From contig NZ_LMKO01000012.1 in assembly GCF_001421705.1 (NCBI RefSeq), positions 2,547 through 66,546 of the forward strand: 64,000 nt of DNA, written 5' to 3'. This document shows positions 1 through 8,216 of the stretch, piece after piece. Positions within the stretch are counted from its first letter, which is position 1; every line of letters starts with the position of its first letter. The translations under genes and the position numbers were made by a program. This DNA comes from Xylophilus sp. Leaf220 (GTDB lineage Bacteria; Pseudomonadota; Gammaproteobacteria; Burkholderiales; Burkholderiaceae_C). The notes beneath the pieces are model-generated. The model was not told the DNA's origin. It did not search any database and saw nothing but the letters and a program-made list of their open reading frames with translations.

Positions 1-47
1 TCCTACCGCGCGGCTGCTTTGGTCCCAAATCGGACTCTCAGGTCAAA

Positions 48-476
48 CTACGACGGCGGCTTCCGATTAAGAACTCGTTCTGACCACAGACGGGATAAAT
101 AAGAGGTTAATATCGAAAACAGAAAAGTGGCTACACCAATGGTGACGATGAGTTCCCACTCATGAGGCTTGTCAGGGTCTGGGTGGGCCCGGAGATAAAC
201 GCCGCGTAAGCAAAAGAAGAGAGCCATGAGGCAAAGCATCCGCGTTCTAAAACGTATCGCCTTCCCGCGCGCTGCGAGCTTGACGTCCCGATCCAGGTCC
301 GCAGCCTCGATTTCCTCACGGTAGGCAAGCCTATGCGAATCCAAATTAGATATGCCTCTCATGCGCAGTTCGGCTTGGAGGGCGGCAGCCGCTTCTTCCG
401 TCAGCTCTCGCGTCAGCGCCAAATGGATTAACTCGTCATCATGCAGTCGTGAATAGTGCTCGCCGAAGGTGGACAT
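48..476 (-). CDS. Small two-TM membrane protein, function unknown
   Basis: Predicted 142-residue protein; I do not recognise a named family. Residues 1-60 are charged and helical, with an 'ELRMRGI' segment (36-42) of a kind seen at the N terminus of various uncharacterised bacterial membrane proteins. Two hydrophobic segments follow, about residues 79-95 and 108-128, so the helical part probably sits on one side of the inner membrane. The ATG at 474-476 has no clear Shine-Dalgarno sequence. Base composition is close to 50% GC, far below the rest of the window, and codon choice differs accordingly, which suggests recent acquisition. The neighbouring SulP gene is on the same strand but lies about 350 bases upstream, so no operon is implied. 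Confidence 0.6.
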   Translation of the reverse strand: MSTFGEHYSRLHDDELIHLALTRELTEEAAAALQAELRMRGISNLDSHRLAYREEIEAADLDRDVKLAARGKAIRFRTRMLCLMALFFCLRGVYLRAHPDPDKPHEWELIVTIGVATFLFSILTSYLSRLWSERVLNRKPPS

Positions 477-822
477 GTTGGGGCAAATAGTACGGAGGGA
501 GGGCTAGAGCACGGCTCTTTCTGAGTGACTGCTTCTGGCCGGTAGCAGCCACTGAATTTTAGGAGTGTTATTGCGTGGCTAGCGCGAACCACGACCTCCC
601 GCGCCATGCAGAAATCTCAATCAGGCACTCCAGCAAAAGATCGCGCCGATGGCATGCTCTGCGCAGCGACATAAAGGAGGAGGCAGCAGGCCGGGGGACA
701 GTCGCGGAGAAGAGTGCGCCGTCGGCGTGATTGCGCGCAACACCAACGCGGCTGCACAAAAGCCAACCACTCGGTAAGACACGGATCCAGAGCCCCGCGT
801 CAAACCAGACCGGCCCCCACCC
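477..822. other. Intergenic region, no gene seen
   Basis: About 346 bases between the small membrane protein gene and the SulP gene, both on the minus strand. The first half keeps the lower GC of the adjacent gene and the second half returns to high GC, so a composition boundary falls here, near 580-700. I see no RNA gene, no strong hairpin with a T-tract and no recognisable attachment site. Confidence 0.4.
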
Positions 823-2328
823 TCACCGCGACACCGACAACCGGTCGATCAACACCTCGCTCGCCCGGTTCAACCCCATCACCTCCACCCGGCACCCGTG
901 GTGCTCCAGCCGCTGCACTACCTTGTCCAGCGCCGCGATCGCTGTCACGTCCCAGAAGTGGGCCTGCGATACGTCGATGCGCACAGGGCGGCCCTCGGCG
1001 CCCAGGATGTCGAAGGCGTCGATGAACGCGTCGGCCGAGGCGAAAAAGACCTGTCCGCGGACCTGCCAGTGGCGTGTGCCCGGGCCGCCACCGGTGGCAC
1101 CAGTGTCGGTGTCGTCGTCGTGGGCCTGCACCTCCAGCAGCCGCGCCACCTTGAAAGTGAAGAACACGCCGCTCATCACCACGCCGACCGCCACACCTGA
1201 CGCCAGGTTGTGGGTGGCCAGGGTGACGGCCACGGTGGCCAGCATCACGACGCTGCTGCTGCGGGGGTGGCGCACCAGGGTGCCGGCCGATTTCCAGTCG
1301 AAGGTCTCGGCAGACACCATCACCATGATCGCCACTAGCGCGACCACCGGCACCTGCGACACCCAGGGCTTCAGCGCCACCATCAGGATCAGCAAAAACA
1401 CCCCGGCGAACAGCGTGGAGAGCCGGCCGCGGCCGCCGTACTTCACATTGCCCACCGTCTGGCCGATCATCCCGCAGCCGGCGATGCCGCCGAACAGGCT
1501 GGCGGCGATGTTGGCCAAGCCCAGGCCGGCGCATTCGCGGTTCTTGCTGCTAGGCGTGTCGGTCAGTTCGTCGACCACCCGGGCGGTCATCATCGATTCG
1601 AGCAAGCCGACCATCGCGATCGCCAGGGCGGGCAAGGCGATCAGCCGCAGGGTGTCGAGCGAGATCGGCACGCCGGGCCAGCCGAAGGCGGGTAGGCTGT
1701 CGGGCAACGTGCCCAGGTCTGCCACGGTGGCGACCGGAAGGTGCCACGCGGCGGCGACGACGCTCAGCACCACGATGCAGACCAATGGCGACGGGATGAC
1801 GGTGAACACCCGCAGCCGCAGGCGCGGCAAGCCGTAGATCAGGGCCAGGCCCAAGGCCAGCAAGGCCCAGGTGGCGGGCGTGGCGCCGCGCAGATGCGGC
1901 AGCTGCGCCGCGAAGATCAGCACCGCCAGCGCGTTGACGAAGCCGGTGCGTACCGAGCTGGAGACGAAACGCATCAGCACGCCCAGCCGCAGCATTCCGA
2001 AAATGACCTGCACCACGCCGGCCAGCAGCCCGGCCGCCAGCAGGTAGGGCAGCCCATGCGACTGCACCAGTGGCGCCGCGACCAGCGCCACCGAACCGGC
2101 CGCCGCCGACACCATCGCCGGCCGGCCCCCGGTAAACGCGATCACGATGCTGATGACGAACGACGCGAACAAACCCACCGCCGGATCGACGCCGGCGACG
2201 AAAGAGAAGGCGATGACCTCCGGGATCAGCGCGAAGGTGGCCACCGCGCCCGCGAGCAGTTCGCGCGACAGGCTGGGGCACCATTCGGCGCGCAGGCGGG
2301 CCAGGGAGAGGGCGTGGGGCTGGGGCAT
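823..2328 (-). CDS. SulP family inorganic anion transporter with STAS domain
   Basis: Inner-membrane transporter of the SulP/SLC26 family, 501 residues. Known members move sulfate, bicarbonate or other anions; the substrate here cannot be read from the sequence. Residues 1-400 form the hydrophobic transport core, including a conserved 'GCGMIGQTVGN' stretch near residue 290. The C-terminal 90 residues look like a cytoplasmic STAS domain ('IDVSQAHFWDVTAIAALDK'). The start at 2326-2328 was chosen because the family begins close to 'LRAEW..SLSRELLAGAV'; the upstream open frame adds 88 Arg/Pro-rich residues that look non-coding. It is divergent from the MFS gene. A bicarbonate or sulfate role is only a guess. 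Confidence 0.88.
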   Translation of the reverse strand: MPQPHALSLARLRAEWCPSLSRELLAGAVATFALIPEVIAFSFVAGVDPAVGLFASFVISIVIAFTGGRPAMVSAAAGSVALVAAPLVQSHGLPYLLAAGLLAGVVQVIFGMLRLGVLMRFVSSSVRTGFVNALAVLIFAAQLPHLRGATPATWALLALGLALIYGLPRLRLRVFTVIPSPLVCIVVLSVVAAAWHLPVATVADLGTLPDSLPAFGWPGVPISLDTLRLIALPALAIAMVGLLESMMTARVVDELTDTPSSKNRECAGLGLANIAASLFGGIAGCGMIGQTVGNVKYGGRGRLSTLFAGVFLLILMVALKPWVSQVPVVALVAIMVMVSAETFDWKSAGTLVRHPRSSSVVMLATVAVTLATHNLASGVAVGVVMSGVFFTFKVARLLEVQAHDDDTDTGATGGGPGTRHWQVRGQVFFASADAFIDAFDILGAEGRPVRIDVSQAHFWDVTAIAALDKVVQRLEHHGCRVEVMGLNRASEVLIDRLSVSR

Positions 2329-2696
2329 GGAAAGGCGGCGCGGCCGGCGCGCGGTGAATCGGGGGAGGGGGAAGCTCGTGGAGCGGCACGGGTCGCGGCG
2401 GGCGGGCGGTGCGCGCCGGGCGCAGCGACTGCACGGGCCTGAAGAGCCGACGGGCACATCGCGCCGTGGCGAAGCCGGCGATGGTAAGCGCAACCGCATC
2501 GCCGGTGCTGCAGGTCGGCCACGCGGGCGGCACCGCGCCGCGGCCGATGGCCCCTCGCGGCAGCTTCGGAGGGCGCTGCTGGGATACTGCATGCCGCCGC
2601 AGCGCCGCGCTCGGCCGGGGGCCGGCTCCAGACCGTCCGATCCGCCCGCGGCGCCGCCGGCGTCCGACTCCGTCCATTTGCTCCCGCTCCGCCTTC
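2329..2696. other. Divergent intergenic region, no gene seen
   Basis: About 368 bases separate the start of the SulP gene (minus strand) from the start of the MFS gene (plus strand), so promoters for both should lie here. The stretch is very GC-rich and open in several frames, but none of the frames encodes recognisable protein. I could not pick out a convincing -35/-10 pair or operator. Confidence 0.4.
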
Positions 2697-3881
2697 ATGC
2701 CCTCCGCCGATTCGTACGAGTTCCTGCAGCGCGGCACGCCTGCCTACCGGCGCGCCTCCTGGGCGCTGTTCTGCGCCGGGCTGGCCACCTTCGCCTTGCT
2801 CTACTGCGTGCAGCCGATCCTGCCGCTGCTCTCCGCGCAGTTCGGCGTGTCGGCGGCCAGCAGCAGCCTGGCGCTGTCGCTCTCCACCATCGGCCTGGCG
2901 GCCTGCCTGCTGCTGACGGGGGCGCTGTCGGAATCGTGGGGGCGCAAGCCGGTGATGCTGGCGGCGCTCGCGGTTGCCACGGTGCTGGGTCTGGCGTGTG
3001 TCTGCGTCGATTCGTGGACGCTGCTGCTGACTTGCAGGCTGCTGCTGGGCATCGCGCTGGCGGGATTGCCGGCGCTGGCGATGGCCTATGTGGGCGAAGA
3101 GTTCAGCCCCCAGGCGCTGCCCACCGCGATGGGCCTCTACATCGGCGGCAACGCGCTCGGCGGGCTGGTCGGGCGGCTGGTGGCGGGCGTGCTGGCCGAC
3201 GTGGGCGGCTGGCGGCTGGCCCTCGGCGGCATCGCGGCGATGGCGCTGGCGGCGACGCTGCTGTTCGCCTGGCTGCTGCCGCCGTCGCGGCATTTCCGGG
3301 CGCAGCCGCTGTCGCTGGGCGGGCTGCTCGGCAACTTCGGCCGGCACCTGCAGAACCCGGCGCTGCGGCAGCTGTTCCTGCAGTCGTTCTTGCTGATGGG
3401 CGGCTTCGTCGCCATCTTCAATTACCTGGCGTTCCATCTGCAGGCACCGCCGTTCGGGCTGTCGTCCACCGTGGTGGGTCTGCTGTCGGTGGTGTACCTG
3501 GTGGGCATCGCCAGCGCCAACCTGGGCGGCCGGCTGGTGGCGCGCTGGGGCGCCGCAACAGTGCAGCGCGGCGGCATCGCGCTGATGGTGGTGGGCGTGG
3601 CCGGCTGCGCGGTGCCCTGGCTGCCGGCGGTGATGCTCGGCCTGGCGCTGGTGACGGCCGGGTTCTTCGCGGCGCACGCCGTCGCCAGCGGGCAGGTGGG
3701 GCAGAAGGCGCACGGTGCGCGGGCCCAGGCCTCCGCCCTGTACCTGAGTGCCTACTACCTCGGCTCCAGCGTGGTGGGCTACGCCGCTGGCTACCTGTGG
3801 GAGCATGCGGGCTGGCTGCCGCTGCTGGCCGCGCTGGCGGCACTGTTCTTGCTGGCCGGCTGGCGCGCCGGACGCACCTGA
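2697..3881 (+). CDS. MFS transporter, YnfM-like
   Basis: Major facilitator superfamily permease of 394 residues with about 12 hydrophobic segments. The N-terminal region, 'RGTPAYRRASWALFCAGLA' followed by 'LLYCVQPILP', resembles the YnfM subgroup of DHA1-type drug/sugar exporters. The loop motif GALSESWGRKP (residues 75-85) is the MFS motif A between TM2 and TM3. I chose the ATG at 2697 because this places 'RGTPAYRR' about ten residues from the start, as in YnfM proteins; the open frame continues upstream but is low-complexity. It is followed after 19 bases by the adenine deaminase gene, so the two are probably cotranscribed and the permease might export or import a purine-related compound (inference). 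Confidence 0.85.
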   Translation: MPSADSYEFLQRGTPAYRRASWALFCAGLATFALLYCVQPILPLLSAQFGVSAASSSLALSLSTIGLAACLLLTGALSESWGRKPVMLAALAVATVLGLACVCVDSWTLLLTCRLLLGIALAGLPALAMAYVGEEFSPQALPTAMGLYIGGNALGGLVGRLVAGVLADVGGWRLALGGIAAMALAATLLFAWLLPPSRHFRAQPLSLGGLLGNFGRHLQNPALRQLFLQSFLLMGGFVAIFNYLAFHLQAPPFGLSSTVVGLLSVVYLVGIASANLGGRLVARWGAATVQRGGIALMVVGVAGCAVPWLPAVMLGLALVTAGFFAAHAVASGQVGQKAHGARAQASALYLSAYYLGSSVVGYAAGYLWEHAGWLPLLAALAALFLLAGWRAGRT

Positions 3882-3900
3882 TTTCCCGGAGTCTTCATCC

Positions 3901-4953
3901 ATGAGCACCATGCCCTTCGACGTTCCCGCCATCCCCGCCGACCGCCTGCCCGACCTGCTGCGCGCCATGCCCAAGGCCGAGCTGCACATCCACATCGAGG
4001 GCTCGCTGGAGCCCGAGTTGATCTTCGCGCTGGCCGCGCGCAACGGCGTGGCGCTGCCCTATGCCGACGTGGAGGCGCTGCGCAGCGCCTATGCCTTCAC
4101 CGACCTGCAGAGCTTCCTCGACATCTACTACGCCGGCGCCAGCGTGCTGCTCCATGCGCAGGATTTCCACGACATGGCGATGGCCTACTTCGCCCGCGCC
4201 GCGGCCGACCAGGTGGTGCGCGCCGAGATCTTCTTCGACCCCCAGACCCACACCGCCCGCGGCGTGCCGATGGCCTCCGTGTTCGAGGGCCTGCACCGCG
4301 CCTGCACCGACGCCAAGGCCCGCTTCGGCATCGACGCCGCGCTGATCCTGTGCTTCCTTCGCCACCTGAGCGAGGAGGACGCCTTCGCCACGCTGGAGGC
4401 CGCGCTGCCGTGGCGCGACCGTTTCATCGGCGTGGGGCTCGACAGCAGCGAGCTGGGCCACCCGCCCGAGAAGTTCGCCCGGGTCTTCGCCCGCTGCCGC
4501 GAACTGGGCCTGCACATCGTCGCCCATGCGGGCGAGGAGGGGCCGCCGGCCTACATCTGGAGCGCGCTCGACGTGCTGAAGGCCGAGCGCATCGACCACG
4601 GGGTGCAGGCGATCCACGACACGGCGCTGATGCAGCGGCTGGCGCACGACCGGATCGCGCTGACCGTGTGCCCGCTGTCGAACCAGAAGCTCTGCGTCTT
4701 CCCCGACCTGGCCGACCACAACCTGGGCGCGCTGCTGGACGCGGGCCTGGTCGCCACCGTCAACTCCGACGACCCGGCGTATTTCGGCGGGTACATGACC
4801 GACAACTTCCTGCAGGTGTTCGAAGCGACCGGCCTGACCGCGCAGCATGCCTACCAGCTGGGCCGCAACGCGTTCGAGGGCAGCTTCGCGGCGCCGGCGG
4901 ACAAGCAGCGCTACCTGGCGCAGCTGGATACGGTGTTCGAGGGCTTTCGCTAG
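3901..4953 (+). CDS. add: Adenine deaminase (Add/adenosine deaminase family)
   Basis: Metal-dependent hydrolase of 350 residues that converts adenine (or adenosine) to hypoxanthine (or inosine) plus ammonia in purine salvage. Zinc ligands are visible as HIH (29-31), H209 in HAGEEG and D290 in NSDDP; E212 is the likely proton shuttle and H233 the second active-site histidine. The segments 'AELHIHIEGSLEPEL' and 'CPLSNQKLCVF' are those of the adenine deaminase (Aah1-like) branch rather than classical adenosine deaminase, so adenine is the more likely substrate. It lies 19 bases behind the MFS gene in a probable two-gene operon and converges on the LysR gene. Length is normal for the family. Confidence 0.88.
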   Translation: MSTMPFDVPAIPADRLPDLLRAMPKAELHIHIEGSLEPELIFALAARNGVALPYADVEALRSAYAFTDLQSFLDIYYAGASVLLHAQDFHDMAMAYFARAAADQVVRAEIFFDPQTHTARGVPMASVFEGLHRACTDAKARFGIDAALILCFLRHLSEEDAFATLEAALPWRDRFIGVGLDSSELGHPPEKFARVFARCRELGLHIVAHAGEEGPPAYIWSALDVLKAERIDHGVQAIHDTALMQRLAHDRIALTVCPLSNQKLCVFPDLADHNLGALLDAGLVATVNSDDPAYFGGYMTDNFLQVFEATGLTAQHAYQLGRNAFEGSFAAPADKQRYLAQLDTVFEGFR

Positions 4954-5016
4954 TCCCACGCCGACGGCGGCGGGTCATCGGCAACGCGCCCTGGCCGGCC
5001 TGCCGCCCGCGTTCCG

Positions 5017-5922
5017 TCACACCGGCGGATGCCCTTCGTAGCCCGCCACCAGCACATCGATCAACGAGCGCACCGCCGGCACCAGCCCCCGGCGCGACGG
5101 GAACACGACGTGCGCGATGCCCTCGGGCAGGGTGTAGCCCGGCAGCACCTGCTCCAGCTGGCCCTGGTCCAGCGCGTACTGCACCAGGTACTGCGGCAGG
5201 TAGACGATGCCCAGCCCGTCGAGCGCCGCCTGGCGCAGCGTGGTGAAGTCGTCGACCGCCAGCCGGGGCTGGTAGCTGCGGCTGGCGGTGCTGCCGTCGG
5301 GCGTCACGAAGCTCCAGGCGTGCCGGCCCGAGGCCCAGGCCGCGCCCATCGTCGGCATCGCGTCCAGGTCCTCCAGCCGCGCGGGCCGGCCGCGCTCGGC
5401 CAGCAGGGCGGGGCTGGCGACCATCACGGCACGGCTCTGGGTCAGGATGCGGACCACCAGGCCCGAATCCTCTAGCGGCGGGGTGCGCACCCGCAGGGCC
5501 AGGTCGAACCCTTCCTCGATCACGTCGACCCGTCGGTTCGTGGCCTCCACATGCATCCGCACCCGCGGATGCTGGCGCAGGAAGCGGGTGAGGATGTCGC
5601 CCACCCCGTTCTGCAGGAAGGCCGTCGGGCACGAGAGCCGCACCAGCCCCTGCGGCTCGCTGCGGGTGCTGTCGACCGTGTCCTGCGCCGCCTGCGCTTC
5701 GGCCGCCAGGGCGGCGCAGTGCTGGTAGAAGCGCTGGCCCACCTCGGTGACCGATACCCGTCGGGTGCTACGCTGGAGCAATCGCACGCCCAGTTGCTCC
5801 TCCAGCTCGGCCACCCGGCGGCTGAGGCGGGAGGTCTGTACGCCGAGCGCCCGCGCCGCGGCGCTGAAGCCGCCGTGCTCCACCACCTTGGCGAAAAAGA
5901 ACATGTCGTTGAGGTCGTGCAC
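5017..5922 (-). CDS. LysR-type transcriptional regulator
   Basis: LysR-family regulator of about 301 residues with an N-terminal winged helix-turn-helix ('GGFSAAARALGVQTSRLSRR') and a C-terminal substrate-binding domain starting near residue 90. I place the start at the GTG of 5920-5922: it gives 'HDLNDMFFFAKVVEHGGF', matching the usual start of this subgroup, and has an AAGGTGAG ribosome site at the right distance upstream. A GTG nine bases further upstream is the alternative. It is divergent from the azoreductase-like gene across about 130 bases, the classic arrangement in which a LysR protein controls its neighbour and itself. The effector is unknown; quinones or electrophiles would fit the target (inference). 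Confidence 0.88.
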   Translation of the reverse strand: MHDLNDMFFFAKVVEHGGFSAAARALGVQTSRLSRRVAELEEQLGVRLLQRSTRRVSVTEVGQRFYQHCAALAAEAQAAQDTVDSTRSEPQGLVRLSCPTAFLQNGVGDILTRFLRQHPRVRMHVEATNRRVDVIEEGFDLALRVRTPPLEDSGLVVRILTQSRAVMVASPALLAERGRPARLEDLDAMPTMGAAWASGRHAWSFVTPDGSTASRSYQPRLAVDDFTTLRQAALDGLGIVYLPQYLVQYALDQGQLEQVLPGYTLPEGIAHVVFPSRRGLVPAVRSLIDVLVAGYEGHPPV

Positions 5923-6052
5923 CGGGCTCACCTTTGCGTTGACAGGAAGATGAATTGCGTTTTAGCCGATTCTCTTCTTGATTATTGCGAAATACCATGA
6001 GGCCACTGGTCGGCCGATGGGGTCGACCCCGTTTTTGAGAAAGCCACACACC

Positions 6053-6679
6053 ATGAAGCTCCTGCACCTCGATTCCAGCCCGCTGGGCGCCGCCTCCGCG
6101 TCGCGCCGGATCGGCGCCGCCGTCGCCAAGACGCTGGCCGACGCCACGCCCGGCACCACCGTCGCCTACCGCGACCTGGCCGCCACGCCGCCTGCCCATC
6201 TGGGCGGCGAACTGCTGCAGGCCCTGCGCCCGGCGCCGGGGGCACCGGCTCCCGACAGTGCCGCGGTGCGTGCCGAGCTGGCCCTCACCGAGGAACTGCT
6301 GGCCGAGTTCCTGGCGGCCGACGTGGTGGTGGTCGGCGCGCCGATGTACAACTTCAGCGTACCCAGCCAGCTCAAGGCCTGGATCGACCGCGTCGCCCAG
6401 GCCGGCCGCACCTTCCGCTACACCGCCGCCGGCCCCGAAGGCCTGGCGGGCGGCAAGCGGGTGATCGTGGTGTCGTCGCGCGGCGGCCAGTACGCCGGCA
6501 GCGCCTACGAGGCGGCGCTGGACCACCAGGAGGCCTACCTGCGCGCGGTGTTCGGCTTCTTCGGCATCACCGACGTGCAGGTGGTCCGCGCCGAAGGCCT
6601 GGCGATGGGACCCACGGTGCGCGACGCGGCGATCGCCGAAGCGCTGGCGCAGGGCGAGCGGCTGGTCGAGACGGCCTGA
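6053..6679 (+). CDS. azoR: FMN-dependent NADH:quinone oxidoreductase / azoreductase (AzoR)
   Basis: Flavodoxin-like-fold FMN enzyme of 208 residues. AzoR-family proteins reduce quinones and azo compounds by two-electron transfer from NAD(P)H, protecting against quinone stress. Visible features are the phosphate-binding start 'LLHLDSSPLG' (residues 3-12), 'PMYNFSVPSQLKAWIDRV' (97-114) that contacts FMN, and SSRGG (141-145). The ATG at 6053 gives the standard N terminus. It is divergently paired with the LysR gene, which probably regulates it. A perfect 14-base inverted repeat downstream separates it from the convergent aminotransferase gene, and one copy of the dispersed palindrome lies between. 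Confidence 0.9.
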   Translation: MKLLHLDSSPLGAASASRRIGAAVAKTLADATPGTTVAYRDLAATPPAHLGGELLQALRPAPGAPAPDSAAVRAELALTEELLAEFLAADVVVVGAPMYNFSVPSQLKAWIDRVAQAGRTFRYTAAGPEGLAGGKRVIVVSSRGGQYAGSAYEAALDHQEAYLRAVFGFFGITDVQVVRAEGLAMGPTVRDAAIAEALAQGERLVETA

Positions 6680-6717
6680 TCGCGGCGGCTGCCGGGAGCG
6701 AGGGCTTCTGACGGGAT

Positions 6718-6758
6718 GCTATGCTTTCGATAGCTGGAGGCCGGCGTCCTGCGCCGGC
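6718..6758 (+). repeat. Dispersed palindrome, long form (copy 1)
   Basis: Palindrome GCTAT (6718-6722), seven-base spacer, ATAGC (6730-6734), then TGGAG and a second hairpin GCCGGCG (6740-6746), loop TCCTG, CGCCGGC (6752-6758). The same two-hairpin structure occurs at 26512 and, inverted, at 52345. It is intergenic, 38 bases past the azoR stop. Confidence 0.85.
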
Positions 6759-6784
6759 TGCAGCATCGATCGATACCCAAGAAC

Positions 6785-6814
6785 GACAGAAGCCGCCCGG
6801 GGGCGGCTTCTGTC
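6785..6814. terminator. Bidirectional hairpin terminator between azoR and aminotransferase genes
   Basis: Perfect 14-base inverted repeat (6785-6798 with 6801-6814) and a two-base loop, placed between two convergent genes. There is no long T-tract on either side, so termination efficiency is uncertain, but the position and stem strength fit a shared terminator. Confidence 0.65.
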
Positions 6815-6839
6815 ATCGTGCCGGCGAGCCGGCCGTGCC

Positions 6840-8036
6840 TCAGATCACCTTGGCGATCGACGCGCAGACGTAGTCGATGTTCTTGCTGTTGAGCGCGGCC
6901 ACGCACATGCGGCCGGTGTCGGTGCCGTACACGCCGAACTCGTTGCGCAGGCGGACCATCTGGTCCTTGCTCAGGCCCGAGTAGCTGAACATGCCGATCT
7001 GCTGGGTGATGAAGGACATGTCCTGCTGCACGCCGGCGGCCTTCAGGCCGTCGACCAGCTTCTGGCGCATCGCCTTGATACGCACCCGCATCTCGCCGAG
7101 CTCCTTCTCCCACAGGGTGCGCAGCTCGGGCGAATCGAGCACCGCGGCCACCACCGCGCCGCCGTGCGTCGGCGGGTTGGAGTAGTTGGTGCGGATCACG
7201 ATCTTGAGCTGGCTCAGCACGCGGGAGGCTTCCTCCTTCGAAGCGCACAGCACCGACAGGGCGCCGACGCGCTCGCCGTAGAGGCTGAAGCTCTTCGAGA
7301 ACGAGGTCGAGACGAAGAAGGTCAGGCCCGCATCGACGAACTTGCCGATCACCGCGCCGTCTTCGGCGATGCCGTGGCCGAAGCCCTGGTAGGCCATGTC
7401 GAGGAAGGCGACGAGGTTCTGCGCCTTGACCGCGGCGACCACCTCGTCCCACTGTGCGGCGGTGATGTCGTAGCCGGTCGGGTTGTGGCAGCAGGCGTGC
7501 AGCACGACGACGGTGCCGGCGGCGGCGGCCTCGAGCGTGGCCAGCATGCCGTCGAAATCGACGCCGCGCTTGGCCGCGTCATAGTAGGGGTAGGTATCGA
7601 CCACGAAACCGGCGTTGGTGAACAGCGCGCGGTGGTTCTCCCAGCTCGGGTCGCTGATCAGCACCTTGGCATCGGGATTCAGGCGCTTCAGGAAATCGGC
7701 GCCGACCTTCAGGCCGCCGGTGCCGCCGATGCCCTGGACGGTGGCCACGCGGCCGGAGGTGACCGGCTCGCTGCCCACGCCGAAGACCAGGCCCTTGACC
7801 GCCGCGTCGTACGCCACGATGCCGTCGATCGGCAGGTAGCCGCGGGCCTTGGGCGCTTCCATCATCTTCTTCTCGGCGGCCTGTACGCATTGCAACAGGG
7901 GCAGCTTGCCGTTGTCGTCATAGTAGACGCCTACGCCCAGGTTGACCTTGTTCGGGTTGGTGTCGGCAGCGAATTGCTCGTTCAAGCCCAGAATCGGATC
8001 GCGCGGGGCCATTTCGACGGCGGTAAACAGAGACAT
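6840..8036 (-). CDS. tyrB: Aromatic-amino-acid / aspartate aminotransferase
   Basis: PLP-dependent class I aminotransferase of the AspC/TyrB (subgroup I-alpha) type, 398 residues. These dimeric cytoplasmic enzymes interconvert aspartate, tyrosine or phenylalanine with their 2-oxo acids using 2-oxoglutarate. The PLP lysine is K248 in 'STSFSKSFSLYGERVG'; N185 in 'HNPTG' and the C-terminal 'GRM' arginine are the usual cofactor and carboxylate contacts. The N terminus 'MSLFTAVEMAPRDPILGLNE' is typical, so the ATG at 8034-8036 is secure. It is divergent from uvrB and convergent with azoR. Whether aspartate or aromatic substrates are preferred cannot be decided from sequence; tyrB is the usual label in betaproteobacteria. 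Confidence 0.9.
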   Translation of the reverse strand: MSLFTAVEMAPRDPILGLNEQFAADTNPNKVNLGVGVYYDDNGKLPLLQCVQAAEKKMMEAPKARGYLPIDGIVAYDAAVKGLVFGVGSEPVTSGRVATVQGIGGTGGLKVGADFLKRLNPDAKVLISDPSWENHRALFTNAGFVVDTYPYYDAAKRGVDFDGMLATLEAAAAGTVVVLHACCHNPTGYDITAAQWDEVVAAVKAQNLVAFLDMAYQGFGHGIAEDGAVIGKFVDAGLTFFVSTSFSKSFSLYGERVGALSVLCASKEEASRVLSQLKIVIRTNYSNPPTHGGAVVAAVLDSPELRTLWEKELGEMRVRIKAMRQKLVDGLKAAGVQQDMSFITQQIGMFSYSGLSKDQMVRLRNEFGVYGTDTGRMCVAALNSKNIDYVCASIAKVI

Positions 8037-8216
8037 CGGAAAATATCCTCAGGGAAATTGGGACGCTGGAGAAGGGGAGGCGCGCCGTAGCGCAGGCGGT
8101 CCGGGCGGCCGCCCGACAGGGCCACCACCCTTGAATCGGCGCCCTGCGGGACCATCTGGAATTCTACCCATGCACCGTCGGCGCAGCGTCTGCGCCGCGC
8201 CACCACGACTGCACCC

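Noticed and set aside
2329-2592. N-terminal extension of the SulP transporter by 88 residues
   Set aside because: The extension is Arg/Pro/Ser-rich and unlike any transporter N terminus, and the ATG at 2328 places the first membrane segments where the family has them.
8100-8216. SOS (LexA) box upstream of uvrB
   Set aside because: I found no CTG-N10-CAG type palindrome with acceptable flanks in the uvrB leader.
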